Shown: positions 48,223 to 62,000 of the stretch, in pieces
How positions within the stretch are numbered: the first letter of the stretch is position 1
How the letters are laid out: each line of letters begins with the position of its first letter
Origin: Tanytarsus gracilentus
Lineage: Eukaryota > Arthropoda > Insecta > Diptera > Chironomidae
DNA: 64,000 nucleotides
Direction of reading: 5' to 3'
Assembly: GCA_038502055.1 (NCBI GenBank)
Contig: JAXRKN010000045.1
Coordinates: forward strand, 6,594,501 to 6,658,500
Program-made: the position numbers and the translations under genes
The notes under the pieces: generated by a model
Told to the model about the DNA's origin: nothing
Database searches by the model: none
What the model saw: the letters and a program-made list of their open reading frames with translations, nothing else

Positions 48223-49325
48223 AATTCACCAAACTCAAAATGGAAGACAAAAGTTTTATTGGAGGATCGAAGTGTGCGTTGAAAAAGTGAGTTGCAAAAA
48301 TTATTTGCTCCGGTGATTAATTGGGTTTTGGCAGTGCTAGAGTAGGTAAAAGTGGCTAGTTAGTTAGATTAGGACAGGTAGTGATAGGAAATGTTCGAGT
48401 ACACTTAATTTGGAAGGAAGGAAGTCTGTTTTGGAAAAATTGTCCATTGAGGATTTTTCAAGAAAACTTTCATGGGTAACTATGTAATGTAATGTAATTT
48501 ATTTTGGTAAAAGTGTGACAGGGTCCAACTGAAATCCGGTAAGGATCAGTTGAGGAACGGAAGTGGAGTTATTTTGAAACAAGTTTAGGTTAAACAGGGG
48601 AAGTTTTTTTTGTTGATGAGTGAATTGGGTAAATTTCATTTTCAAAATAAAAATGTCAGCCTGGGACTTGTAATTTTGTTTGAAAGGATATTTATAGATA
48701 GGAGTTAAGGGATTTGCACACTTCGATCTCGAGGGAGGGTTTGTGTTTGTGATTGTTCTAAAATGGACAACGGACATATATTTTGACTCGACACACCAAC
48801 TGTGTACACTAGTCTCAGTTGAGGAAGGTAGTGGTGGAATCACGGCTTTTATCTAAGTGATTTGAGACAAATAATATGTTGATTTGGTTTTGATTAGTTG
48901 GAAACTGTAATATCTGCTCAGTAAACAAGACTGTTCTTAACCGTAGTTTCACTAGAAACTACAAACAAAAAATCATTCGAAAACAAAAACTTACAAAAAA
49001 AACACTAACACACTAACATTGCCGTAAAGGTATTTTAAAATTCCCTATTAACCAAAGCCGATGATAGAGGGTGTTTGCCCGGCATCGGTTCTCACTAATG
49101 ATTATCTAATTGTATTTACTCCAGTCAGGGGTGTGTTCGTACCTGTGGTTCGTATCGACTGTAGATACTTGCCTAAGTAGCCCACTAGGCTTCGCTTTTC
49201 TGAGGAATCGCGGGTCAATCATGTGAGGTTGCGTCGGACGTCTTCCTACTTCGGTAGTGGCTACCTGACTGTTATCTAATCTAATTATCTAATTCACCAA
49301 ACTCAAAATGGAAGACAAAAGTTTT
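48223..49325. mobile_element. About 1-kb insertion bounded by a 35-bp direct repeat
   Basis: The 35 bp at 48223-48257 (AATTCACCAAACTC...) are repeated exactly at 49291-49325, 1,068 bp later. The enclosed sequence has a composition unlike its surroundings, with higher GC, G-rich blocks and an internal TATGTAATGTAATGTAAT string. It ends in a simple tail (TTATCTAATCTAATTATCT) right before the second repeat. A long target duplication plus a simple 3' tail fits a non-LTR retroelement (truncated or SINE-like) reading on the + strand. No reverse transcriptase was recognised. Confidence 0.6.
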
Positions 49326-52300
49326 TTTTTATAAAAGTTTAAAATCTACAATATCGTTAAAATTTTTATCTAACTCAAATATAGCGACAAATCATTTTGT
49401 GAATTATCGCATTTTCTGTCATCTAAATTATCATCAACTAATGAGCATATCAAGTGACGAAGAAAGCATAAAAAGCACTTTTTCTTATCCAACACTCGCC
49501 GCACAACTCTATATCACATCTCACACGCGCTGGTCGCAAGAATGACATGAAATAGCACAAAAAAATATTAACGATCCTGTTGAGTAATATTTTATTTTGA
49601 TGCTGACTTTTCTAGCAACAGTCAGTAGAGTCAGCAGAGGAGGGGAGGGGTGACAGTGGGAAAAAAACTGAAAGCAAATGACAGAAGGAAAAAATTGTGG
49701 CTTTTATTGCCTTTCATCAACATCATTTCGCACAGAGAGAGAAGATTTAATGTCTCATGAAATATGCTTTCTCATTGTACACTAGCGAGAGATAAAATAT
49801 TATTATAGATGTGTTCACTCAATGCGACTTAAAGTCAGATCAGATTGAATGTGAAGAAAAAGTTTAATTTGAGGTCAAGAAAAATGCAAGCGATGGATAA
49901 TAATTTTATGATAAAAACAATATTAATTTTTTTATCGTTTCGAAATTATGAAAATTTTCATCCCTTGTCTGTGACAACTAAAAGTTATCTTTTCAATACT
50001 TTTCCTTTCTTTCTCGTTTCATTTACGAGGACATTATCAAAAGCCAACAGAAATCCATTTTGTGTGCATTAGTATCTCACGTTGTTGACCACACAAACAG
50101 CATTTTGAATAGATATAAAAGAATTTGATAGAAAAAGTTGCTAATAGCAACATAAAACCAACTGAAACACTGCGGAATCTAAAGATAAATTTTTTATGCG
50201 TCGAAAAAAATTTCTTTTGTGTTGATTTCTTACCATTAAACTGCAATGTTAGATATATATTTTTATTATCATTACAATCTCTTTTGTTATATTTTTATTG
50301 CAATGAATAAAAGAGAGAAAATATTAATAAAAGTTATTTGTAGCAATTAAGGTTAAGTAAGAATTCACTGCTTGGCATTTTGTTAAAATGACTTTAATGG
50401 AAATTCCACGATATGAAAAAAATGTTGAATGGTTTATGGACTTAAATAGGGTCATTTTGTCGTTACTAATGTGAATCAGGTGGTTGACTTGAAAATTTAT
50501 TTAAAAAATTCGAAATTATTTTATACGTTAAGTTTATAAAAAATTTGAAAGTAAAATCTTCACAACTCTTTAATAAAAATTCAACCCAAAATTCTTCTTT
50601 AACAAAATTCTTTCATTATCTCAATCTTGTTTTGTCATCTAATGCGACTGAAATGAACAAATTAATGTCAGCCTCCCAAAAATTTCATATTACACAACAA
50701 AACCGGATATAATGAAAATATATGAGAAGTTTTATAGTCACTAATAGTGTCCAACAATGAAATTTCATCACAGCTTTATCACTTCATAACTCTTCGAGAG
50801 TTGGCGCCTGAATGACCCGAACATTGAGCCATTCGACATTCTTATTAAGCTTTGAAGGCTCTGCGATTTTTTTCGCTTAGAAATTTTCTTAAAAATTCTT
50901 GTCATGCTTTTCGAGTCCCGCGATAATGAAATAAAAATGATATTTTATTATTTTCTGTCGGCTTTATTCAAAAAATATTGGAATTTCCTTTCATGTCTTG
51001 CATTCATTTTCACTCAAATCCTTTTTTTATTTGGTGAATGACAAATTCTCATGACATCATAAAAATTGAGTGCGAAAATGAAATATTTCTTTGGTGTTAA
51101 ATGAAGTGTGTGGAAAACTTCATGAGCACGAAATAATTTTGACTAGTTAAGGAAATTTGTAAGCACGTGGGATTTTAAATAAAATTCTCATAAAACATTT
51201 TCAGTTCCATTTTTTTTCAAATGAATTTTTAAACCCAACGCGCAACAATTTGAATAATAAAAAACAATTTTTTGTTAACAAATTTTCTCATAAATGTTGA
51301 AATGAAAAATTTTAGATTGTACACAAAAAATAAAATGTTTTTCATACGACCAAGAATGTTTTTGAAGCCTTCTTAAAAATATGGTAAACACACAAAATAG
51401 CGACATAAAGCAAAATGCCATTTTTTATTTTTACGTTTATGTTCATTTCATGCAAATTGTTAACGTAATTGTGCGCGCCGTGAATTTCTAATTAGAGAAA
51501 AACATGAGTGGGTTGGAGAGGTGGCAAAGGGTGTTTACGACTTTTAATGTTTTTTTCACCTGTATTTTTGCGCACCAAAAATTTGTTTACGGCTTTGTTT
51601 AAGCGACAAGGAAGTGAAAAGTTTTGGTTTTTGAAAAAATAATTTTACTTCTTAAATTTTTATGAATTTTGAAAAATTTAAAGAAATTAAAATCATTCGA
51701 AAGTTTTCTTCTCGAATTTCGGGAGTAAAAATTATAAACAGCTAGTTTTAAAATTCTTGTACTAAAAGCTAAAAGTCCTAATAAAACTCACACGTACTAA
51801 TGTGTTCCTTTTTAAATTTGCAAAACGTGATTTAAAAAATTTTAAAAGTATAAAATAGAAAAGAGGAAAATGAAGAAAATTGAGATGTCGCATGATTGTT
51901 TGTGCACAGCACATAACAAAAATCGATATCAAGTGCCAGTGTAAGAAATAGCAAAGGCCAATAATAAGAACAAGAAACGTCAGATGTACCGCCACTCAAT
52001 TTTTCACACGTTTTTCCTGTTAATGCTTTTTTACTGTATCGTATTTCATTTGATTCAATGATAGCCTCGTGTAAGTTAAACGTTAAACCATCCGTGCGAT
52101 ATCTTTCGGATAGATCGAAATTCATTTTCGCCAGTTATGAACATAAATTATTTATATTGCGGTGGCATTTTTATGAGTTGCGACCAAAAAAAGAAGAACG
52201 CAATATATAAAGTGCGATGACTGGTTTGAGGTTGTTGTGATTGCTGTTGGGATTTGCGTGTTCGATGGCAATAACTCTAAGTCTTTCATGATATTCAGAG

Positions 52301-55300
52301 AAAGAGAGAGAGAGTTTGAGGAATGCTTATGTAACCTCTTAGTGTATGTTCAGATTACTGAGTTGGCTTACAAAAACTTAAAATTTAGAGGTTGAATTGT
52401 GGTGTGTTAAAGCGCAATTTTATTTATTTTTAAATCTTTGAATTTTATAATTTTAAAAAATCTTTAAAGCTGTACGTTTGAATTTAATTCAAGATAAAAA
52501 GCAAGCAACGCATCATTTTTCATTTCACTAAAATGCTTTTTCAAGAAAACTTACTCGCATTGTTCACATTCAGCTTTTTACTCGACGGCGTGTTGAAAGT
52601 GTTATAAATCGTCTCATGACAGCCAAAAGCCTACAAATTCCATCCTCAACTCACACAATTTTATGTTTTAATAAAGTTCTACAATTTTCTCTATGAAACG
52701 TGCAATTTTGAAAAATCAACTTGTAAAGTCAAGATTTATGGTGGAAATTTTTCTCTTTTTCGCGAGAAAGTCTCGTGCTTGAGTGCAGTTCTAAAGTAGA
52801 AAAATTCTTTGAATTCTTTTCGCTACTAACAATCACTTGAGAGAGAGAGTGAAGAGAAAAGTCGAGTGGTTGTTGATGATAAAGAAGTGCCATAATAAAA
52901 ATTGCAATTTTAAGTGATCCGAAGAGAGGAAAAAATGATTACTGCGCTTTTTGGTTGTTCCGTAAGTTTTGACTAAATTATATCAAGCTTAAGAAGATGA
53001 TAAAAATGGATTTTAATAAATTAAAACCTCTCGAGTAATTTACATCGTCAATCCTTCTTTTTTTAATCTTCAAACTTTAATTTTTTAATTAATCTAAGCT
53101 CAACCCACATCAATTTATTTTTTCTGCATACTTTACATAATTACTTACGTTGAAACACGCGCATTAATTACTCAGCAAGGTTATTAAACTTTTATCAAAA
53201 ACATAAGTCAACATAAAACGAAATCGATGCGAGAGAAAATTTTTCTTTTCATTAATTTTTTCGCCACCGGCATTGATTGCGAACATTTAATCGCTTTTTC
53301 TGCAGAGCACGTGAACGATAAAAAAAGTTTCGAGTGCAAATCTTCTTAAAATTTTATCCAAGTTCGCGAAAATTTTGTTAAAAATAATTTTGATTCCAAA
53401 AACGGTGCAAGAAAACGAAGTTTTAATGTAAAGCAGATGAAATTTCGTTTATTTTAAGCTTCTTAAATGTCAAAAGCTCTTTTCACATTAATTTATTTTA
53501 AAGCGATTTTCTTGTAGGTTTCGAAGAAAGAAGGAAACTCCGACGTGTTGCCTTAATGTAAATGCGGTGCTCAATTTCCCAAGAATAAACAAAGGACGGC
53601 TTCATAAATTTCGTGTCAACAATTCCCAAATGGATTTTATGCCTTAAAAAAATTGTTTTTCTCTTCGAGAGCAACTTAAAATTACCATGTCTAACATGCG
53701 GCACGCTGTGGGGAGAAGAAAGCATTACGAATGAAGTGTTTCATCAAATTAGAGTTTTACGAGCCGGAAATAAACTCGTTGGGCTCGTTTGTGTTTCAAA
53801 AGAATTCTTTTTTGACACATTGTGTACGTTTTAGTTTAAAGGTAAGAGAGAGGCAATTTAAATTGTTAAATGAATATTATTTCTGATTTTTAAGAGATGT
53901 TTTTTAAATTAAATTATAAATTAAGCAAACTGAGTGTCCATCCCTTGCTTCTTTTATTAAAATCCATCTTAAAAGGTCCCCAAAAATGTTTTGCACCTCG
54001 AGTCAATTGATACTCGGAATTGAAGATTTTCCACCACCCTTAAATACAAAAGCACAAACCTAAACGAGTTACGATAAAAGCATATGACATCTATAATTTA
54101 TTTATAATCCAAAGGTGTGGCTTGACAAAAACAAACTTTGAGAAAAGAAAAATGGCAAAAGAATCTCGAGAAAGGTTTATAAGTGAAATGTTGATGTTGT
54201 TTGGTGCATGAGTAAAAATATAATCCAATTTGAAGTCTTTTGCTGAGTATCTAAATAAACACAATTATCTTCGGCCAAAAAATCTCCAGGGGTGGGACAC
54301 CTTAAAAAATTTAAATTCAAATTTATAAAATTTTTAATTAATTGTGTTAATTTAAATTTTATTAATTGTGTCCTATCCCTCCTTAATTTTCTTATCCATT
54401 TTCAAGAGAGTCAAATTTGATTATTTTTCTCTCTCAAAAATTCAATTTTGCAATTTTTTTTATCTGCTTTTATTTTCTTCTTTTTCACATAAAAGGCGAC
54501 GGAAGCGAGTGAGAGTTTAAGAGGATACACACGCACGCATAGCATCGCATAAAAAGCTTGTTTTCGGAAGCATTTGAAGTAGAAAAGGACAAAAATCAAT
54601 ACCAGTTCAAAATGTGTTTTCAATAGTGCCGTTTAGTGGTAATTTGAATTTTTATCTCTCTCGATACCCATAATGTCGTGTCACGAAGGTCGTAATTGGC
54701 TCAATTTTCAAAGCTTTAGGGGAAAAAAGGATAAAGTTCGACTTTTTTTAGGAATCGTAAAATAAGCAAAAATAACATCCGAAAATTCAACCTTGAGAAA
54801 TTTTATGTTAATTCAAGAGTTTTTTGTAAAGGAAATTCAAGATAATAAGGTCAGGAAATCCGATACGTTGATAAGGATTTTTGACCTTTAGAGCTCATTC
54901 AAAAATATCACAAAGAAAATGCAGAATGAAATTTAAATTTTTTGGATCATTCATAAAATTCAAATCTTAAATACATTTTTCCTAGAGTGACCAGCCCCTG
55001 ATTTAAAAACACTAATGCAGTTTATAATTTTTTGTAGTTTAAAGAAATCGATCAATTTTAAAAACTTTTAAACGTTTTTTAATTAATTTTTCTCTGAAAA
55101 TTTTATGAAGAATTTTTTAAACAAATTCACCTTGAAAATTTATTCAATTAAAAAGTTTTATTATTGATTAGACGAGAAAATCCCAAAACGTGTACTCATG
55201 CTTCAAAAAGAAAAACGCGCGTTTTCAAATTAATTCCGCCTTTGTAATTTTTCTCTCCTTTAATCTCTTCCCCTTCTTTTTCCAACAACGTGCCACTTTG

Positions 55301-56073
55301 AATTGAAAAATATTGAAGCAGAAAAATTTCTGAAAATATTTTTAATTAATTTCATGCGATAATGATAAGATCGCATCACCGCCAAAGTCTTGTAAATATT
55401 TATGTTTCGCGTTAAGCTCCTCTTAACCGCCAACGTTGTCGACATGTGCCGTGAACCTTGAAAAGACATTTTAAAAAGGGAAACTCACTCGAACAGATGT
55501 TTACTTTGGGAATTAAAGCAAAGAAATTTTCTTTTTGCGGTTTTCAAATTTGCTCGCTGGAAATTATTTTATGATTTTGACTCTCTTCATGGAATTTTCA
55601 GGGACATGCGCAGAACTTTATATTTTTCTTCCAACAACGTGCTTTTCATTCATAAATTTCATAATAAAACTTCCACTGAAAAGTGCATTGGGAAGTTTTT
55701 TCTTATAAAATTGAGAGAATATGAAATTTCGAGTTCAGTTCCCGTTTTTCTTTCATCGAAATCACATCACACCATTTTTACGCTCAATTTTCGCGTTTTA
55801 TTCGTGAAGGAAAAATTAAAAAGTTTTTTCAACATAAAAAAAGGAAATGCAAGTCGAAATGATGAACGATTTCCTTTAAATTCGTTGAGCAAGGAAGAAA
55901 TTTTTTTAAAAAAGTTCTCAAATGAAAAGAAAATTATTTTCACATTACATAAGTCGGAGTTAAAGAGAAAATCATGAAGTGTAAAAGTTCATTGTGAAAA
56001 TTTTAAGTTTTAATTTCTCATCAAACGACAAAAAAAATATAAAAAAATTTACCATCCACAAGTGATTATTTCC
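49326..56073. other. Non-coding, no supportable gene
   Basis: Short frames on both strands without domains. AT-rich with homopolymers. Confidence 0.45.
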
Positions 56074-59000
56074 ATGGGCCACCAGATGTATAAATTTTGG
56101 ATAATTGGATTAGTTTTAGCTGTGCTCGAAGGTAATTTATTGCAACCAGTAAAATCCGTCGTGAGTGCCATTTTTTGTGTTATCTCTATAAGAGCAATTT
56201 TGTTGTCTAAGAATGTCAGAGGAGTAAAATTTTGTACGATGAGATTTTGATGTTAGGAAGTGAAGATAAATTAGGCGAAAATATTTTATGATTAAAGCGG
56301 TGAGGATTTAATAGTGAGGAAAACTTGGTGATAAAAATGTTTTTCAAATATGAATTAAAAAAATTATAAACTCCTTAAAAGATAAAAATATTTTTGAAAA
56401 TTTTTTAAAATTTTAAAAAACTAAATTTTAGAAAAAATAATTTAATAAAATTTTTATGAGGTAAAAAATTATAAAATAAATTAACCATAATTTTTTTTAA
56501 CTTTTTTGAATTCTTCAAAGCTTTCAAAATTTATTTATTAATCTTTTAAATCAAAACATCCGAAAATTTTTTCTCTTGCAACTTTATTAAAAATTGAAGC
56601 TCACTTTAAAAGCACTCAAAAACTCGTGAAACAAGAAAAAGCCTTACACTCAAATTGAATTTTTCCATTTAGTCTTTTTCACCTGAAACGTCAGATGCGC
56701 GCTAAAAAATAAAAGCTTTCAACCCACACTCTCGGTCCGTCGATCCTTTCCATAGTAACCTCGAAATGCTTAATTTACCTCATAATTTTCTTCTGCTTTC
56801 TCTCCCTCGCACTAAATAATAAATTAAATTGAGTTTAAGCAGTGCCAGTGCGCAAAAATGAGTTCGAAAATAAATTTTCTGTTGACATTCGTCCTGCATA
56901 CGAAATTTATGGCCAGTCATAACAATAATAATTATTATATGAAAAAGTTCAAATAAAATGAAATTTTACAACCGCTAAAATAGCAAACAACAAAATTTTC
57001 TGACGGTTGAAAATGAAGAAGAAATAAAACAGAAATTTTTGGTACAAAATGTTTGTGAGGTTTTAAAGCAAGGGGAAGGAAATCTCAGGATTGTAAAAAA
57101 TTTGATAGATGAATTTTTGACAGAATAAAAAGAAAATTAAGTTTAAATTAAAATTTCGACACTTTTTTTAAAAATATTCTCACTTTTCATCCCTTGCAAC
57201 CTGCCTAAAATTTCACCAATAAAGAAGCAAACAAAAACAATAAAAAAATAACCACCAAAAATGGCAACCAGCCATCGCCATGCTAGAGCTATAAAAATTA
57301 TTTATAGGTGATGTTTTGAATTGTTCAAAGAAGCGGAAATCGCGCGTTCGCCGTATTATACAAAACTTTTATTATATGTGATAAACTTGCCTTTTTGTTT
57401 CCTTACTCTTTCCACCACTACCACGTACACTGTCTAAAAATATTCATCATCCTAAGAAGCATAAAATTGAAACAAGGCGGGGAAAATTTGACATTTAACT
57501 TTAAAGCCACATTTAACGAAAAATTAATTTTTTAAAAAAGTTCAAAGTAAAATCTCGAAATTAAATTTTTTGTTGACTTTTCGAAAAAATAAATATTAAA
57601 TTTTCATAATCTTCCCACCCTTGATTTGCCTAGCATCATTCGCATGTACATACGTAATGTTTCTTCTCTTTGTGAATGTTAAATTACGTGAAAGTTTAAG
57701 CTACATTCATAGCATGTTACACATACCATACAAACTTCCTCGTATCTATTCATGCAACTGACTGGCTGTTTGTCTATAGACATGAAGAAAATGGGGAGGA
57801 AAGGCTGCAAAACATAAAGACGTTTCACGGCAATTCATGTGGAAAATTTGAATGAATTTGAGAGGCGAGAAAATATTTTTTCTTTTATACTTTTTCTTGC
57901 GAGTAATGCATCAAAGAACACGAAAGAAGCTTTTCATCTTTGTCGCGTTTTTCCACACTTTTTTGACACTTTTTTTACACACAAAAGGAGGGTGAGAGTC
58001 GAAAATGTTATGCCAGCAACAATTTATGGCATTCAAAGAAATTTTCATGATAAAAAATATTTTTGCGAAAGTTATTTATGGCACGACATTATTGCCGACT
58101 TTCGAGTGCAATCATCGCAAAAAAGAAGAAGAAAAATTGCCTCTCGTTCTCGATGGCAATATATCGATTTCTTCTCTCGAAATGTCTGTTCCCATAAATT
58201 TTCAACCGCTTTTATGCACAGCTTGATGTGACCTTTTAAGGAAGAAATAAATAATGACATCGAATGTTAAAGTGAAAGTGAATTTTTCATTATTAAGGAG
58301 GTGCGTGAGGGATGGGACACTAGAGCTTTAAGAATTTTTTTTGCTCAATTTTTAAAATAAGCTACAAAAAAACTTTAATGCTAATATGGTTACAAAATTT
58401 CATATCTTCCTCGGTAATTTATTCGTGCGTTTATTGTGTAACCAACAATTCATTCATTTCTTCCTTTTTTGTGGATGTGTGTCGACATGAAATTCTGCAA
58501 TTTCGTCAATGGCTTCGAAAACAGAATAAAAGAAAGAAAACTTTTCAATTTCCTTTCTTCTTCCTTTTATATTGTCATCAGTGTCGGTTGAGCTTATACT
58601 TGAGACATGAAAATATTTATTTGTATATTGAGAAGGAAGTTTCTTGAATAGGAGCTTAATGGGTTGTTTCGAATGTTTCTAAATTTGAAATTTATGAAAA
58701 TAGTCGCGATTTATATAAATTTCTGGAATTGTGAGGATTTCATTTTTTTCATGGAAAATTTTAAAAATCTTGTCAAAAGTAAATCAGACCAAAAACATAA
58801 AATTGAAATTCTAATTCGAATTATATTTAACCTTAAAGTCAAATGTTAAAATTAATTTTCACAATCTTTTCCTGGAAATTTAATCCAAAATTCAAATCAT
58901 GATAAAAATTCTTGAAATTTAATTTTCAGATCTTCTTTACGATTTCTGAGAAAAAAAATCTTTTTTTAACACAAAACCCACGCGACGATTTCGAGGAAAA

Positions 59001-62000
59001 ACATTGAGCAGTCAAGAAAACTTCTAGAAAGAAACTTGAAACTGTCTGTAACAATAACCTCCACAAGTGATTGATAAATAATGAAGCAAAAGGATGATAA
59101 TAATAGACACTGAACTTAACTCGCATGTCATTGAAACTTTTCCGCTTACATAAGACTGAAATCACACACACACACAAGAAAAATGTCCTCGAAATAAAGA
59201 AGAAAATAAATTTAGTCCATAATGAGATCATTAAGCCTCGCCTTGCGTCTTTTTACGGATATAAACATAAATAATGTGAAAATAATTGTTTTTATTTCTC
59301 GAACTCGCGCTGACAATTTAGTTAAGTGACTTCGCTATAATTAATTACGAGTGGCGTCGGAGGGTTTCGTAAAGCGTGAAAAAAAAAGTGATTGAGGCAA
59401 TTTATCAATAAACTCCCAGGTCGATATGTGTGTATGACCTAAATTGAATCTTACGCAATTGTCAAAGGGTTGCGAGATTTGTTTACTTTTGATATTTGAG
59501 TTGGAGATTAATTAAATTGGACAGACTGAAATAATTAGAGTTGCTTAAACAAAATTAATTAGATCAATTCGATTTGTGTGTTAACAATTAAAAAACTTCC
59601 GTTAAATTTTAAAAAATTTTCTCACTAAATAAAATTATTTTCGATCTTTTTATATTTTCAGTAAAATTTTAAAATTTAAAATCAGTAGTCAATAGCATTG
59701 AAGCACCATAAGTTGAGTTACATTTGTGGAAATTTTAAGGTTTTAAAATGAAACACATTTTCCACATGTAAATTCGACACTAAGCTGATTTTCTCAAGAA
59801 AGTATAATTCAAATCCTTTTTCATGTCTCTGTGTGATTTCTCTAACGATATGAAAGTTTCTTTTCAACAAATCTATGAAGCCCTATGAAAGTGCTGGCAA
59901 TTGAAATTCTCTTACATGTTGAAATTATAATCGTACTTAATTGGCAAATAATTACTCAATTTTCCATCATTTCACCTCAACCAGAACTTTCTCGTGTGCC
60001 TTTTTACATAAAATATAATTTTCTACTCAGTCGTTATGGAAAGTCGGTTGGTACTGGTGATAAGTACAAACTGTTGCTTTCTAATGAAATTAATTTCTGT
60101 TGAAAGATTTATGAAAATATTAATGCGAATTTAATAACTTTTGATGTGGTTGATTATTTTTTATGAAAAAAATTGTAATTTTTGTCAAATTTTGAACATT
60201 ATTGCAGTGTTGCTATAACTGCAATAATGTGAAATAAAAATTGAAAATTTGAAATGTTAACGTTGATTTACATAAATCGTTTAACTCAAAGACTTTTTGT
60301 CCGATGTTCAAGGTAAAAAAAATATATTTGTATGCTTATAAAAAAAACCGTAAATCATTAATTCAACAAAACTCGCTGTGGGCAAATCAGCCTACATCAA
60401 TCAAAATGTGGAAAATCCTTCCAAATCTCATCAGTTAATTTTAAGCCCACCACATTAATTATCAATTTTTGACTGCTGGTTTATTTCCACTAAACGATTT
60501 ATCCACAACTGGAATTAGCTTATCGAGAGAGATTTTGATGAGGTCCAGCTGTATGTGAGTTTCACTGCCAAAATTCGAGGGAGAAAATCGATTACAAATT
60601 TTCACCAAAGCGAGAAAAGCCAACCGCATGAAATTAATATCGTTACATAGTCTTCTCATGCACACGATACGTGTGTAGAAATATTAATTGAAAAGGATTA
60701 TTAGATTATTTTGAGGATTGGTTAAATAACTTGTAAAGTTAAATAAAAAATTATCTCTCTTTAAAAATTTAAATTTCAAACTTTTTGATTGAAAAAGCTT
60801 TGAAAATTTAATGATATCATCAATAAATGTGTTCTGCATTGTTGAGCTTTCACATTGATCAAAGCTCTATTTTGTACACATAGGAAAATAAATTAGCTGC
60901 TATTGTCTAAAAACATCCCATCGGCAAATATCATCAGACTCATGTGGTTGTGTGTGTGTGGACGTTTTCAATATAAAACCAATTAATATCTCTTCAAACA
61001 GCTTTTTTATTTCTCTTCTTTTTTCACCACATGCACAGGCAGCTATGACCCGATGATGATGATGACAACGATGCGAGATGTGACATAAAATAGTATGGGA
61101 ATGATAAATCGCTGTTGAAACACGTGTCGTCAACAAAATATCATGACAGATGATATTGATTTGAAAATAATTGATAAAAGAAGAGAGGAAAAAATATATA
61201 AATGGCTTTTCGGTTACCACACAGGACATTCAACTTTTATATAACTTTTTTGTTGCAAATTGCAACAGATTTTAAAATTTTAATCTGTGAATAATTGCCA
61301 AATTGTAGTTCTGGAAACTTTTTTTGACTTTGACTTTAATTTTACACGAAAAATATAAATTCTCCTTTTAAATCTCAACCATCAATCCTCAAAACTTCTC
61401 AAAAAAAATCTTAAATAAATCTCGCAACAAAAAAAGCGAAAATGTCATCGTCTAATGTCAGAAAGAAAAGTTGTGAAACTTTAAGAGGGGAGAAAGATTT
61501 TCGGCATCAAATCACATTGTGTAAAAAATAAATTCCAAACTAAATCTTCGCATATTACGCAATCTCATCCATCTTGTGCGTCGTGTGTGTGTGTCTGCGA
61601 TACAAAGTGACATTTTCCTCGATTATCTTGGCTCTTTTTTGTAGAAGCATGATAGCATCATTTGAAAGAGTGCCCAGATGGCTTTCAAATAAATTTACGA
61701 CATGAGAAAAATTTTAAATTTAAAATTAAAATCCAGGAATTTTTTCAAATTCTAAAAATTCAAGAATATCCTTTAAAAATAAAAAAAACTGGTCAGCCTA
61801 GAAATTTTTTTATACAAAATTTTTATCACACTAACAAAACCCTCAATCTGTTTTCATTTGCAGATCATTGTTGCTCAGTAAAAATACAGAAAATCGCAGT
61901 GCCATCTGTAGTCGTGATGGATCACAATGTAAATTTAAATGAAAACAGCAAGCGACCAAATTTATCCGGACAAGAGTATATTCTCGATTGCGAGTACGAG

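Noticed and set aside
51832..52125. Antisense ATG frame (MNFDLSERYRTDG...)
   Set aside because: The beginning looks protein-like, but it runs into low-complexity residues and has no domain or exon partners; could be chance.
55606..55977. Forward 123-codon frame
   Set aside because: Lys/Phe/Ser-rich composition typical of translated AT-rich DNA; no domain.
60462..60656. Antisense frame MRRLCNDINFMRLAF... inside the Ig gene's first intron
   Set aside because: Composition is reasonable, but it is short, has no recognised family and no splice partners.
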